This document shows, piece after piece, positions 35,410 to 46,127 of a stretch of 64,000 bases of DNA. The position numbers and the translations under genes are program-made. This DNA comes from Adiantum capillus-veneris (lineage: Eukaryota > Streptophyta > Polypodiopsida > Polypodiales > Pteridaceae): contig CM043950.1 in assembly GCA_014529385.2 (NCBI GenBank), forward strand, positions 153,504,445 through 153,568,444, read 5' to 3'. Under the pieces are notes generated by a model, which searched no databases, was not told where the DNA came from, and saw only the letters and a program-made list of their open reading frames with translations. How positions within the stretch are numbered: position 1 is the stretch's first letter; every line of letters starts with the position of its first letter.

Positions 35410-36045
35410 AGTCACCAAGCAACGTCTTTTTGCCTTATAGCTTGACGTGTAAATGTGCATGGGGAAAGTGGCATCCAAAATAATTTGGAGGTCATTTAGA
35501 GAGCTTTATAAGCAAGGTTTGGTCACTTGAAAAAGTGGCACACCGGGGTCAATGAAAACTACACCTTGCAATGAGCACATGAAGCCTCCCTGACCAAGGG
35601 ACATCATGTAAGAAGGGATCAAGTGCATTCAATATTCTTGCCAATGCAACATGTGCTATTGTCATCTACAACCATCAACATAGTGACCACCCTTGCACAG
35701 AAATTACTACTTAGGGCTTGAAGGGTCACCAAGAAACACCTTGATGCCTTGAGGCTTTAAGTGGTAGTTGTGCATGGGAAAGGTGGCATTATTAGAAGAT
35801 TTTGGGGGTCATTTAGAGAGCCTTTTAAGGAAGTTTGACAGCAATATATCCTCGAAAAGGTGGCACCTTGGCACCAATGAAAACTACACCATGCATGGTG
35901 CACATGAAGGCTCCCTGACCAAGCCACACCTTCATGGTGAGGAATGATCAAGTGGGTCCAAAGATGTTACAAATCCGGCCACCAGGCATAACCATGTGCT
36001 CATGCTATCTACAGCTATCAACACGGTCAGGGCCGTTCCCCAAGC
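35410..36045. repeat. Diverged tandem duplication (~310 bp period)
   Basis: Copies near 35410-35700 and 35725-36045 share TGTGCATGGG(G)AAAG, GGTCATTTAGAGAGC, CAATGAAAACTACACC, GCTCCCTGACCAAG-like and ATCAACA(T/C)(A/G)GT segments in order. No coding signal. Confidence 0.8.
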
Positions 36046-37509
36046 ACCTTCGTTACCATTTCCGATGCTTAAGGTAACTTAAGGAGCCTACATGTTGCAT
36101 CGTCCATGTTCCATTCGAACCATTTAAGGAAATGGCTATGCAGTGGCATTAATGATGCTGAGAAAAGAGTACTGGACAGTTTCATTAAGTTTCGAATTTT
36201 ACATAAAAATAACATTGTGACAAAACATGTCAAGCTAGGCATCATCGTCATTGCAGGTGGAAGGGATGCCTTTGTTGGTAAGGTGCCCTTGTGTGAAAAC
36301 AGCAAGGACCCTCTTGTGCAGCAATAAAGCACAAAACCATGCTTTCCACAAACTCATCAATTATCTCAAAACTTGCAAGAGTAAAGCAATCACCAATAAG
36401 CTCTCCTTGCAGGCCTGCACAATACTCACAGCAGATTAAGATTGAAGAGGATCCAGTCACTTCTAGTGCCTCACAGTCTGAAAAAGGGAGATCAAGGGTG
36501 CACTGGTAATTAGAGGCTTAGATCAAGCAACATTATATATCAGACTTGCCTCTTAGATCAGTTTTCGTCGCAATGAGAGCCACCGCCGTTAAAGCTTTGG
36601 CGCCTGCTACAATCAATATACAATTGCATTACATTCACACTAAGTGTTCAAGCAATTCCATGGCTGCAAGCAAAGATGAGAACCTTCCGGAAGAGTCTTC
36701 AATCATAACAAAAATGCATTGTGCCAGTTACCACAACCTCTTTCACAGATAGATGTGCCCAACAACCAAAAACAGCTGCTGCCCATGAGAATTAAGCAAA
36801 ATTACACATGCTTTTTGCCTTGTGTATGCTCTCTCGCACATGACTTAACAAATAGCCCATCAACTGGAATTAAGAACATGAAAGAGCATACAATCGCTCA
36901 CCCCTATCGCTCCACATACAAGGAGAGAAGGGCGGCACAGCGCAGATAATGAATTACATTGTGGGTACTTCACATTTTGGTTCCATGGGCACGTGGGACT
37001 TCCACCATCGCCATCACCAGAGCATGTTGATGACGATGAATGATGTGAATGAAGTGGGAAGCCAACAACCCACATGCAGCCAAAATGTGAATAAAAGACA
37101 CGATCTTGTACAGTGTGTTGACGATGAATCAAGGAATGGTGTACATTGTCACATGTTGAAAACCTTCATTCGGTGTCTAGGCTGAAGGCGGCGGTCCCCA
37201 AGAACCACCGCATTCCTTTATACATCAATTTGAAGAGGCGAAAAAACGGAGGACTCTACATGACAAGCATTGTTAAGGACCCTGTAAAATAGCAACAGGG
37301 GCAGGCAGATCTCTTCCTAATAAGGACCTTGCGCCGCACCCTATTATGGTAGGGTCCAAATCCACAAACCAGAGGGGGAGAGAGTAAAATGCTCACAATG
37401 AGGGGGGCCACTCTCATCGTTTCTTCCTGCTGAAGAATCATATATCTTCCTGCTGAAGAATCATATAATTCACCTTGGACTGAAAGTTATTCACTCAAAA
37501 AAAGGGGGA

Positions 37510-37512
<3 letters not shown>
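36046..37512. other. Intergenic region downstream of the zinc-finger gene
   Basis: Several open frames below 95 residues occur on both strands with no recognisable domain and no conserved neighbour. Its 3' part near 37500 probably includes the 3' untranslated region of the zinc-finger gene. Confidence 0.4.

Positions 37513-37553
<41 letters not shown>
37513..37553. repeat. (CT)20 microsatellite
   Basis: An uninterrupted CT run about 20 bp beyond the stop codon of the zinc-finger gene, probably inside its 3' untranslated region (GA-rich on the transcript). Confidence 0.97.
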
Positions 37554-37555
<2 letters not shown>

Positions 37556-37571
37556 CTTCACACTTTGTTCC

Positions 37572-39035
37572 TCATCTGCGGCTCACCCCTAGAATGGCGG
37601 AGGCTAGCCATGGATTGCAAGAAGCATGTTCAGATTTCACAATGGGGCGATACATATGCGAGCCAGATGGATCGAATGGTGAAGTTGGAGAATATAGGTG
37701 GCCGACATTGTGATTTGCCACAGCCATCTCAGCCTTCAGAGGGGCCATGCGCATGGACTCCCCATGACTTTGAAACAAGAAGTCTTTTGTATGACCTTGC
37801 AATACCGATATCGCATTTTCTGCACATGTTTGAGGCAAGATAACCCTACTTTGCATATCCTGCCCTTGTTGATGCTTTTGCTGCTCTTGCTCCTCCTGAC
37901 ACATTGGATGCGTCTTCTTATGTGCAACAAGATTGCACTTGAATGCGAATTTCATGCCACATTTGCAGAGCAAAGGCTCCCCACACAACTTCTGGTGGTC
38001 TCTCAGATCAACCTCGATGTAGAAGCGTTTGCCGCATTTACTGCATGCATGTGCTTTCTCCCCTTCAGAATGCTTCCGGCCGAAATGGCGTCGCAATTCG
38101 TAGAGTCCCACAAAGGCACGCTTACAAATAGGGCACCGTGATGGGATTTTCTTGTTCTGCCCTGCTTTGCATGACTGAGGTATAGTTGCAAGTGAGTGCA
38201 TCAGCCTTCCCCTGCCACATATACCACCATCGCTAGAGCCATTGCTGCTGCAATGTGTCTTGTGATGCATTTTAAGCGTTTGTGGGTTCTTGAAGGTCTT
38301 GTTGCATCCACTATAGCTGCATCGATAAGGTCTCCGATTCTGAATCAAGTGGATGGGGACAATGGCAGCATGCTGCAGCTGCTTCTCTTCGCTTTTGGGC
38401 TGTACAGCCTTTTCCACCATGCCGGGCGTAGACGCAGAGCATGCAAATATTGTATGAAGCTGTGGAAAGCCTACATTGATAGGAGGTGTAGAGCAAAGTG
38501 TGGCTTTACAAGCCATGTCCAAGATACGCTCTTGAGGACGCACATTAAGTTCTTGCTGAGAAGAAGACAAAGGACAAATGATAGATTTCAAAGTGCTCAC
38601 CAGGTTGGGATGCATTGTGGGGGTGCTGAGTTGTTGTTCTTGTAGAATGGAGAGCTCCTCCGTCGCCTGCATGTCACCGAGCGCCATACTTGCATCGCAT
38701 TGTGTTGAGCCCACATCGGTACGCGGAACTCCAAGAGCACACATGCTGCTGTTTGATGCACTGCCCACATCAATGATCTGGTCTGCAGGAGCAGCAATGG
38801 TAGCAATAAGGTCAAGAGGAAGGACGTCGAGGGATGAGCTTGCTTGCGAGACGAGGTAAGGAGGGGTGGGGAGTGAAGAGATGGCTGGATCCTGCTCAAA
38901 GATGGCTACATTGGAGGAGGGGAGCGCATCAGGAGCTGAGGAAGGAAGGGGCAAGTCAGCAAGGGGGTCAGTGTGACGGGACTCGGAGGAATTGAAGGAA
39001 GACAGAAGAAATGAGCAAGAATCAGAGGAAGACAT
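37572..39035 (-). CDS. C2H2 zinc-finger transcription factor, IDD/STOP1/WIP-like
   Basis: A 487-residue uninterrupted frame beginning MSSSDSCSFLL. I chose the ATG at 39033-39035, since the frame extends further only through non-ATG codons in a CT-rich leader. Four fingers lie at about residues 239-261 (C-x4-C-x12-H-x3-H), 301-322 (C-x2-C-x12-H-x4-H), 331-351 (CSKCGKRF ... H-x3-C) and 357-376 (CKCGMKFAF ... H-x3-H, one residue between the cysteines). A third C2HC finger and a C-x-C fourth finger are characteristic of the plant IDD, STOP1 and WIP families. These are nuclear DNA-binding regulators; STOP1 members act in acid and aluminium tolerance. The N-terminal half is Ser/Pro-rich and the C-terminal 100 residues Gln-rich after the last finger. 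No introns are apparent. Subfamily is undecided; the finger arrangement is clear. It is the only gene here that looks functional. Confidence 0.87.
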   Translation of the reverse strand: MSSSDSCSFLLSSFNSSESRHTDPLADLPLPSSAPDALPSSNVAIFEQDPAISSLPTPPYLVSQASSSLDVLPLDLIATIAAPADQIIDVGSASNSSMCALGVPRTDVGSTQCDASMALGDMQATEELSILQEQQLSTPTMHPNLVSTLKSIICPLSSSQQELNVRPQERILDMACKATLCSTPPINVGFPQLHTIFACSASTPGMVEKAVQPKSEEKQLQHAAIVPIHLIQNRRPYRCSYSGCNKTFKNPQTLKMHHKTHCSSNGSSDGGICGRGRLMHSLATIPQSCKAGQNKKIPSRCPICKRAFVGLYELRRHFGRKHSEGEKAHACSKCGKRFYIEVDLRDHQKLCGEPLLCKCGMKFAFKCNLVAHKKTHPMCQEEQEQQKHQQGQDMQSRVILPQTCAENAISVLQGHTKDFLFQSHGESMRMAPLKAEMAVANHNVGHLYSPTSPFDPSGSHMYRPIVKSEHASCNPWLASAILGVSRR

Positions 39036-39099
39036 GGCCTGCACGGAGAAGAGAAGGAAGAAAAAGAAGAGGAAAGTAAAGAGAGATCTGTTGGAACAT
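39022..39099 (-). other. Upstream ORF overlapping the zinc-finger start, or 5' UTR intron acceptor
   Basis: An ATG at 39097-39099 opens a 25-codon frame ending TGA at 39022-39024, in a different frame and overlapping the main ATG at 39035. The same stretch is a long pyrimidine tract ending CCGTGCAG just three bases before the main ATG, an excellent 3' splice site. If spliced, the upstream ATG is removed. Confidence 0.55.
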
Positions 39100-39110
39100 G
39101 GCCAGGGCAA

Positions 39111-39430
39111 GGGAGGGAGAGCTGAGGGCGATGGTCTGTGAGCTCTAAAGAGAAGAGAAGGGAAGGGAAGAGAGAGAGTGTGTATTTCGTGTGTGTGTGT
39201 GTGTGTGGGTGCGTGTGTGTAACACTCTGTTTTAGGAAGGGGGGGAAGGGATGAGCGGGGGATGGATCGACACCTACCTGTGCTGGGGGATTGTAAAGAA
39301 GGGGAAGATGCGGCTTTTCATTTGAGAATGCCCATAGGCTAGCAGTGACACCACACCCTGCGCATGTTCTCGCCTCTCCCCTTTTTCCCTCTCACCCTTT
39401 ATTTATTACTTCACCGGTTATTCCGGTATC
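39111..39430 (-). promoter_or_regulatory. Putative leader and promoter of the zinc-finger gene
   Basis: On the transcript strand it is CT-rich with a CA/GT-repeat (39189-39220 on the +). A TAATAAATAAA box (complement of 39400-39410) could be the TATA element, about 370 bp upstream of the ATG. The transcription start is not determined. Confidence 0.35.
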
Positions 39431-40455
39431 TGCCGGACACTTAATATCAACCTTCCTTTGAATGAAAGGCTTTTGTAACCGTCTAGAATGCAATAGCAGG
39501 GTTCCCGATTGCTGAGGTCGTATGAAGGCTTGACTCCTATACTAGTCAAGTGGGTGTGCACACCCGAAGATGGTCGTCATATGTAGCTACAACACGATGA
39601 TCGCCTACAACACAATGGTCATGGCCTTAATTTCTCAAAAGCCATTGATCGAGATTTAGAGGTTCCTCGAACGTCTTGGCCTCAAAGGCTACACACATGA
39701 GATCTTCAAAACAGAGATAGTACTTCTGTCGAGAATTCAGGAGGTTGCGGTAGAAGCCACTTCGCGCACATGAGAGCACTTAACCCATGGAAATCACTCT
39801 CTCCTACTTTGCTTAGCACCTGGAATGTCAGGCCGCAGCGGCTAACTGTGTAGCAAGCCCTACTTAAACGCATTTGACGCAGTGGCAGTAAGATTCCTGC
39901 CAAGTCACGGTTTTTAGCTGCAGCGGTGGACTCTCAGGGTCATGTGCGCACCCTTTCAGAGGGCTCCCCCATAGCCCCATCACCTGTGCGGGCCTATCCG
40001 TTTTAAGGGGCCCCAGCCACAATAGGACAGTGTCTCATTAGCCCGAGATGTAGCTAATGAAGATCTGCTTCCTCGCAACTTGCACGCAAAAATAGCGCAC
40101 TCCAATTGATATGCAAAACATGGTAATTGGATATCATCAGTTCAAGAGGAACCTTTTTTTTTGTGCGGGGGGGGGGTCGAAGCAACCTCCAACGAAACTG
40201 AAGCAGTAAAGTCCTACTTTCCTACAAGCGGGTTTCTTTAGATGCTAGTCGGATATGAGGCACCCAATTGTATTTTGTAGGGCCCTTCATAGGTGCCCTT
40301 AAAGGGCCTATGGGGTAGTCCTCTCACTCCTAGGGCTTACTTCATGGTCTCATCCCATGTGCTCCCACTTTGTTCTGCTCACAATAAGCTACAACTAGTT
40401 CTTCTACTAGATTATTTGGCCTACCCCAACCCTAAAGTAGACGCTTATGTGGCAA
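39431..40455. other. Intergenic stretch upstream of the zinc-finger gene
   Basis: No gene or mobile element recognised. A poly-G run lies at 40166-40178. Confidence 0.5.
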
Positions 40456-41362
40456 TGTCAGAAAAAACAGAGGTACAATGTATTATAACCAGTTGAACTT
40501 GTAAAATCCCGGTTAGATTTTGAGCTTTCCTTTAAGAAAACCGGGAAATTGACACAAGTTTTAGTGTAATTACTAGCAAAAGCTTCAAAATTTTGACCTA
40601 AAAACTAGGAGAATTTCAAGTTTGCCCTTATTTTAACCGGCTAGGGAAAATGTATTTTCTAGCCCTGTTACGTGCATTCACAAAAACCCTAGTTTCAAGC
40701 CAAAAAAAACTAGGTGATCATTAACGGCAAGTGAGTGGTGATCATCTTCTTGAATGGTGCTTAAAGCCTTGGAATCCCTCATGCATGAGGATTCACTCTT
40801 TTTACTATCTTGTAGGGATTGATGGCAAAATACTATTGATTCTTTGCCGGACTTTTCTTGTGAGCTCACCATTTGTCTTCTTTTGGTGCTTTGATCATAA
40901 GATTTTTGCATGAAATATGGCAATTTCTTCTTCAAAAGAGAGCTCTTTACTATAAAAAAAGGTTGATGATAGAAACTTTTGTTAGTGGAATGAGCAAAAA
41001 TGGGATGTTATTGTCCCACAAAAAAAAACAGATGAGGCTATTGCATTGTACACGACTTAACCTTACTACTATTGTCAATAAAGATTGGATGCTTTGGAAA
41101 AATCCATTATTTGATTGCATTTGGCAAAATCTAGTGTCTGTATCAGTGTTAGAAAAAAACCGGGCTCTAGTGTATTTTAACCGGCTGAAATTATGAAACC
41201 CCGGTTAGATTTTGAGCTTGCCTTTAAGAAAACCGGCAAATTTACACAAGTTTTAGTGTAATTACCAGCAAAATCTTCAAATTTTGACCTAAAAACCGGG
41301 AGAATTTTAAGTTTCCCCTTATTTTGATCGCTTAGGAAAAATGTATTTTTCTAGCCCTGGTC
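40456..41362. mobile_element. TRIM-like element with ~213 bp terminal direct repeats
   Basis: 40456-40668 and 41147-41362 are direct repeats. Both start TGT(C/T)AGAAAAAA, share CCGGTTAGATTTTGAGC, ACAAGTTTTAGTGTAATTAC and TTTTGACCTAAAAAC, and end CTAGCCCTG. About 480 bp lie between them, without a primer-binding site or purine tract that I could identify. The size fits a terminal-repeat retrotransposon in miniature; a segmental duplication is the alternative. Confidence 0.5.
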
Positions 41363-41543
41363 TGTATACTTTACACTTAACAATAGTGCTCGCAATAAAC
41401 CACTTTCTTGGCTATGTTTTGTAAGGGCAAACTAATCAAACAATTGTGATTTATGGCAAAATCTAGAGTGTTCTCCGGGATTTACAACCAAACATGCCCA
41501 ATTTTTTAACCTTGAAAATCAAGGTTCAATGGAATTACAATTC

Positions 41544-41945
41544 GGATTTTTCATTTTCAACCAGGAAATTTGCACTAGAAATCGAGATATGTGAGCATTG
41601 CTTGTTAGCATAAAGACCAATGATGAGCTCTGGAAGAGAATATGCATTACTTGTGAAAATGAGACTACTAATTCACAGTCTATTTAACAAAAATTTTAAG
41701 ACCAATGAGCTTTGGAAGAAGATATTCATTACCTATCAAAATTGGGATTTTTCATTTTCAACCGAGAAATTTGCACTAGAAATCGAGATATGTGAGCATT
41801 GCTTGTTAGCATAAAGACCAATGATGAGCTCTCGAAGAAGATATGCATTACCTGTGAAAATGAGACTACTAATTCACAGTCTATTTAACAAAAATTTTAA
41901 GACCAATGATGATCTTTGGAAGAAGATATCCATTACCTATCAAAA
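41544..41945. repeat. Tandem duplication (201 bp period)
   Basis: Two nearly identical copies share GGATTTTTCATTTTCAACC, GCACTAGAAATCGAGATATG and TGAGACTACTAATTCACAG. The few differences imply a recent duplication. Confidence 0.92.
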
Positions 41946-42179
41946 TTAGACTACAAATGTAAAGTCTATCTATAAGAAAGCCGTTTAGACTTCATATTGA
42001 AGGAATGTAGTTCTATTGTATCATGTCTTAATTAGTTCAACATAATCTATAGTCAATTCTAGGCACAAAAGTTGGAGTTGGATATAGAAAGAAAGCTATA
42101 CGTTCATTGTATACTAGCTAAATGCAATTAGCAAACTAACACAACCTGGCAGTACTCTAAATTTTGATGGTCTGTTTAA

Positions 42180-43028
42180 AAGTTTTCTCTCATTGTAGAT
42201 CAGATGCATGGCCAAGCAAAGTTTAGGTCACAAAACACCCCCAAACAAAGTGTAGGTCATATTGTTGACAAAGGTAGAAAATGAGTCAAGGGAAAGTCCC
42301 ATGAGAGAAGAAAGCCTTGCAACAACCACTACAAATCCTGAGACAAGAAAGATGTTTGATAGTGTACTTATAAAAAGAAAGGCCACCTCAAAATAAATTG
42401 TTGGAAGTTGAAGGAACAAAAAAGGCAAGATAAGCATGATGATGGAAAGAAAGAGAACACACGCAAGTCTAAAATTGAAGAGTCGTTGCAGTCACGAGTG
42501 ATGATAGTGACGTTTTGTTTACCTCTTTGTTGCTTGCATAATTTTGACCACCAAGAATTTCTTATTTACCCAAGCCCTAACGCATCGTTTCATGTGACTC
42601 CACATAGATATGAGGCATGTGTCGAATTCCACGAATAATTATGGTTATCACACATAGTTGATAAATGGTACATGGAAAATCAAGAAAGGCTCATTGAACT
42701 TGGCTAGAGGATTCATATGCATCACTCTCTATCTTTGTCACATGTTTCTAGAGTCGCATATATCATGTTGTAAAAATAAATGAGTAACCATGTACTAGCT
42801 AGCTAGGCCATATGAGCCAAAATGGAATGAAAATCTTTTCTCGTTTAGGTTAGGTACATTGTTAAAGTTTTTTGATTGTGAATCATGTGAACATATCAAT
42901 TTCCATAAGCATTCTAGGTCAGCTCATAAGATTTTGTCAGACATAAAAAGCTTGAACAAGTAGACCTACTACGTTGAGATGTGTGTATGCCAACAAGACA
43001 CTAGGTAGTGATGCATATTTTATTACCT
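42180..43028 (+). pseudogene. Decayed copia gag-protease-integrase (left part of split element)
   Basis: Degenerate + strand sequence reads, in order: a zinc-knuckle remnant (KKKGHLKINCWKLK, ~42380), a protease remnant (ASFHVTPHRYEACVEF, ~42577) and integrase zinc-domain remnants (CEHINFHKHSRSAHK, ~42885). It stops inside the integrase core at the ACCTT target site of gypsy-2 and resumes at 59029 with FIDDATCRVW. Many stops and shifts are present. It is the oldest layer of the nest here. Confidence 0.6.
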
Positions 43029-43228
43029 TGGAATTGGAGCTGATCTCTTGAGATAGCTAATTCCAGTGTTAGAAGATTTCAGCTCTATTGGTGATGAAGT
43101 TAGTTCAGACAGTAGACTGGACAGAGAATCAGAAACTGAACTGGAATTTATCTATTGGAATAAGAACCAGACTATGTACTGAGAATAATATTCAGATTCA
43201 GATTCAGAGTACTGAATACAGAGTAAGT
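43029..43228 (-). repeat. 3' LTR of gypsy-2, outer fragment
   Basis: It matches 58555-58750 (TGGAATTGGAGCTGATC to CAGAGTAAGT) and is interrupted by the copia element after TAAGT. With 48301-48572 it sums to 472 bp against 469 bp in the intact LTR. Confidence 0.92.
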
Positions 43229-43455
43229 TATTACCATATACATGTGGTAGTGATGTGTGTGAACACACTAGGACCGCCGGGGCATTTTTTCCCTCTTTAG
43301 GAGGTTTTCTCCCCCGAGCATTGTATATACGCCCATCACTCTAGGACTATCTATCTTTCCATTGCACACTAAGTTATATACTCTCTGTTGTGTGCCTTGA
43401 GCTTCCTTCATCTTCTCCAAGTTGTGTGTGTTTCTCTGCAACCCTAATTCCAACA
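43229..43455 (+). repeat. 5' LTR of the copia element
   Basis: 227 bp, starts TATTACCATATACATG (TG mutated to TA at its first bases) and ends AATTCCAACA. Confidence 0.95.
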
Positions 43456-43457
43456 AT

Positions 43458-43469
43458 TGGTATCAGAGC
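43458..43469 (+). other. Primer-binding site of the copia element
   Basis: TGGTATCAGAGC, an exact match to the plant initiator tRNA-Met primer motif, two bases after the 5' LTR. Confidence 0.93.
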
Positions 43470-43817
43470 AGGTTGCGTCCTCCGGGCTTAGTCGCCAGCT
43501 GCTCCAGTACACGCCTGCTCACTTTCTTCGATTTCAATGAGCTTTGGCGAGCGTTCGCAGGTCGATAAATACTTCGGGAATGCTCGTAGAGCTTGATCTT
43601 CTCAGATTTTCGATTTGGGCTCATTTCGGCCTCCGTTTCCACTACAAGCAGGTCTGCACATGCACTTTTTTATTTATTGTGCAGAATTTCTGTCAGTGCC
43701 ATTTTCTGCATAACAGGTGCCTGATAGTCTTCTATGGTTTGTGTTATATAGCACGTGTTGTTCCCGCTCCGTTTCTCCTATTTTCGGACAGTTTTCACAT
43801 CAGGTGCAGCATTTACC

Positions 43818-46127
43818 ATGGTTGACAACAACAACACATATGTGTTCAAGATGTTTGCTGTTGAGGACAGGTTGGATGGGGACCCTATGTGGGCTTATAT
43901 GATGCAACATGTTCTTGTGTCAAAGGGCATCTGGAACATTGTGCAGGGCATTGATGTACGTCCTGGTCCTGAGGATGTAGGGGATGTTGAGGATGTTGCA
44001 GGTCTTGCTGCAAGGATTGCTGCTGTTAGAGTTGTTTTGCCTACGACAGAACAAGCTCGTTGGGATGTAAACGATGCGCAGGCTCATGCATTGATTGCGT
44101 TGTCTGTGAAGCGCACCATTATTCCTCACATCCGTTCAGCAAAATCTACAAAACAAGCTTGGGATATTTTGGCCGGTCTTTATGCAAGTCGCAATGAGGC
44201 TAAAATTGCTTTGCTGCGTAAAGAGCTGGAGTCAAAGATTATGCATGAGGAAGATGACATGGACACTTTCCTTGCTAGTGTCAAGGATATCAATGAGCAG
44301 CTTATTTCTGCAGGTGAAGTCATTTCAGATAGTTCCCTTGTGCAGACTGTTCTTGATGCCTTACCAGATTCTTACCAGACTTTTGCTAGTACTTGGAGAC
44401 TTATGACCCAAGGAAATCCAGAAGTTGTCAAGTTTGATGCATTATGCACATTGCTGTTGCAAGAGTCACTTTCCAGAAAAAACAAGACTAGACAGCGTGC
44501 AGTTGAACATGATTTTATTGCTTCTCAAAGAAAGGGTGGTAACAGCAATGCAACCACTTCTTATGGTTCTGCTGCGAGTGGCAAAACTTCTGTTCCTAAT
44601 GCTTCTGCTAGCAGCACTTCGTCTAGCAATTCTGGTGATAAGGGCAAAAATAAGATGTGTTGCCATTATTGCAAGGCTAATGATCACTTGATTAAGTCGT
44701 GTCCTAAGTTGAAGGCCAAAGAGGCTAAGAAGAAAGAGGGTGGTTCCACTGCAAATGCTGGTTCCACTACAAATGCAACCATTGTTGAGTCTTCTGTGAA
44801 AGAAGACTATGATGCTGATGTTGATGGAGAATGGGCTTTTAGCGCAGAGTGCACTTACAATTCTGTTGTCCATGATGCATGCTTGTCAGTTGTTGCAGAT
44901 TCACATGTGTGGTATTTCGACAGTGGTGCTACAAAGCACATTACCTCACATCGTGAATTGTTTACCTCTCTCGAGTCTGTCCCTCATGGGAATTCAGTCA
45001 CTTGTGCCAACAATGCCTCTTATCCAGTTCAGGGAGTTGGAAAGATTGTGCTTACTGCTACTAATGGCAGTTCTTTCACACTTGTTGATACACTTTATGT
45101 ACCTAGGATAAAGAAGAATCTCTTGTCTGTTTCCGCACTTGCTAGACTTCGACTTGTAGTCAAATTTGTGGATGACAGATGCACAATTCATGATCTCAAT
45201 TTTGGTGATGAAATTGTTGCATCTGGCCTTTTGTGCCGTGGGCTATATAAGCTCACTTTGTATGACAAGTGTGGACAAAATTTTGCAAATGTTGTTGCAG
45301 ATTCAAGGGCTATTTCAGATGCAAAACTTTGGCATGCACGTTTTGGTCATCTGAATTTTGTCAGTTTGTTGTGTTTGCAGCAATCTGATATGGTTGCTTC
45401 TTTGCCGCCTCTTGAAGCACCTGTCAAACATGTTTGTGAAGGCTATATTTTGGATAAAATACAACGTTCTAAATTTTCAAAGGATGGTTCAGTTCGGGCC
45501 ACATGCAGGTTGCAACTTGTGCATAGTGATGTTTGTGGGCCCATGCAAACTCTGTCCTTGGGAAATTACCTGTACTTCGTGACTTTCATTGATGATTACT
45601 CCAGGCATGCATGGGTATTTCCGCTTAAAGCAAAGTTCGAAGTTTTTATGTGCTTCAAACAATTTCTGGCTATGGCTGAAAATGTCTCGAAATGTACTAT
45701 GGGCACCCTCCGTTCCGATCGAGTTGCTGAGAGGAAAAACAGGTCACTGACGGAAATGGCACGATGTATGGTCAAAAGTCAAGCTTTGCCGCATTCTTTT
45801 TGGCTTGAGGCCATCATGTGTGCCACTTATGTACTTAACAGGTGTCCTATGAAAGCTTTGCAATCTATTACTCCATATGAAGCATGGCATGATAGAAAGC
45901 CTTCTATTGAGCACATGAGTGTTTTTGGTTGTTTGGCATATGCTTTGGTGCCACAAGTGCAGTGCAGAAAATTGGATGATAAGGTTGTCAAATGTATTTT
46001 TGTTGGTTATAGTGTTGAAAGCAAAGGTTGTATACAGGTTGTATCATCCGCAAACAAAACGTATTCTGGTTTCTTGGGATGTAGTGTTTGTGGAAGATTT
46101 TGTTCAGCCCTTGCTGTCATGTACTAG
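43818..46127 (+). pseudogene. Copia gag, protease and integrase
   Basis: ATG 43818 (MVDNNNTYVFKMFAVEDRL) opens a 769-codon frame. Gag of the UBN2 type spans residues ~1-225 (ARWDVNDAQAHALI, FLASVKDINEQLISAGEV). A CCHC knuckle CCHYCKANDHLIKSC follows at ~280. The protease active site is WYFDSGATKHIT (~375). The integrase zinc domain (HARFGHLNF) has lost one cysteine (CEGY). The core keeps HSDVCGP and TLRSDR, but then jumps directly to VAERKNRSL: the ~30 residues that normally separate the second Asp from the catalytic Glu are deleted, so the integrase is dead. The frame shifts near 46025, and pol continues in the +1 frame. Confidence 0.93.

Noticed and set aside
39036-39110. An N-terminal extension of the zinc-finger protein that looks like a signal peptide (Phe/Leu-rich)
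   Set aside because: It is reached only through a TTG codon; the Phe/Leu run is the translated CT-rich leader. The first in-frame ATG is at 39035.
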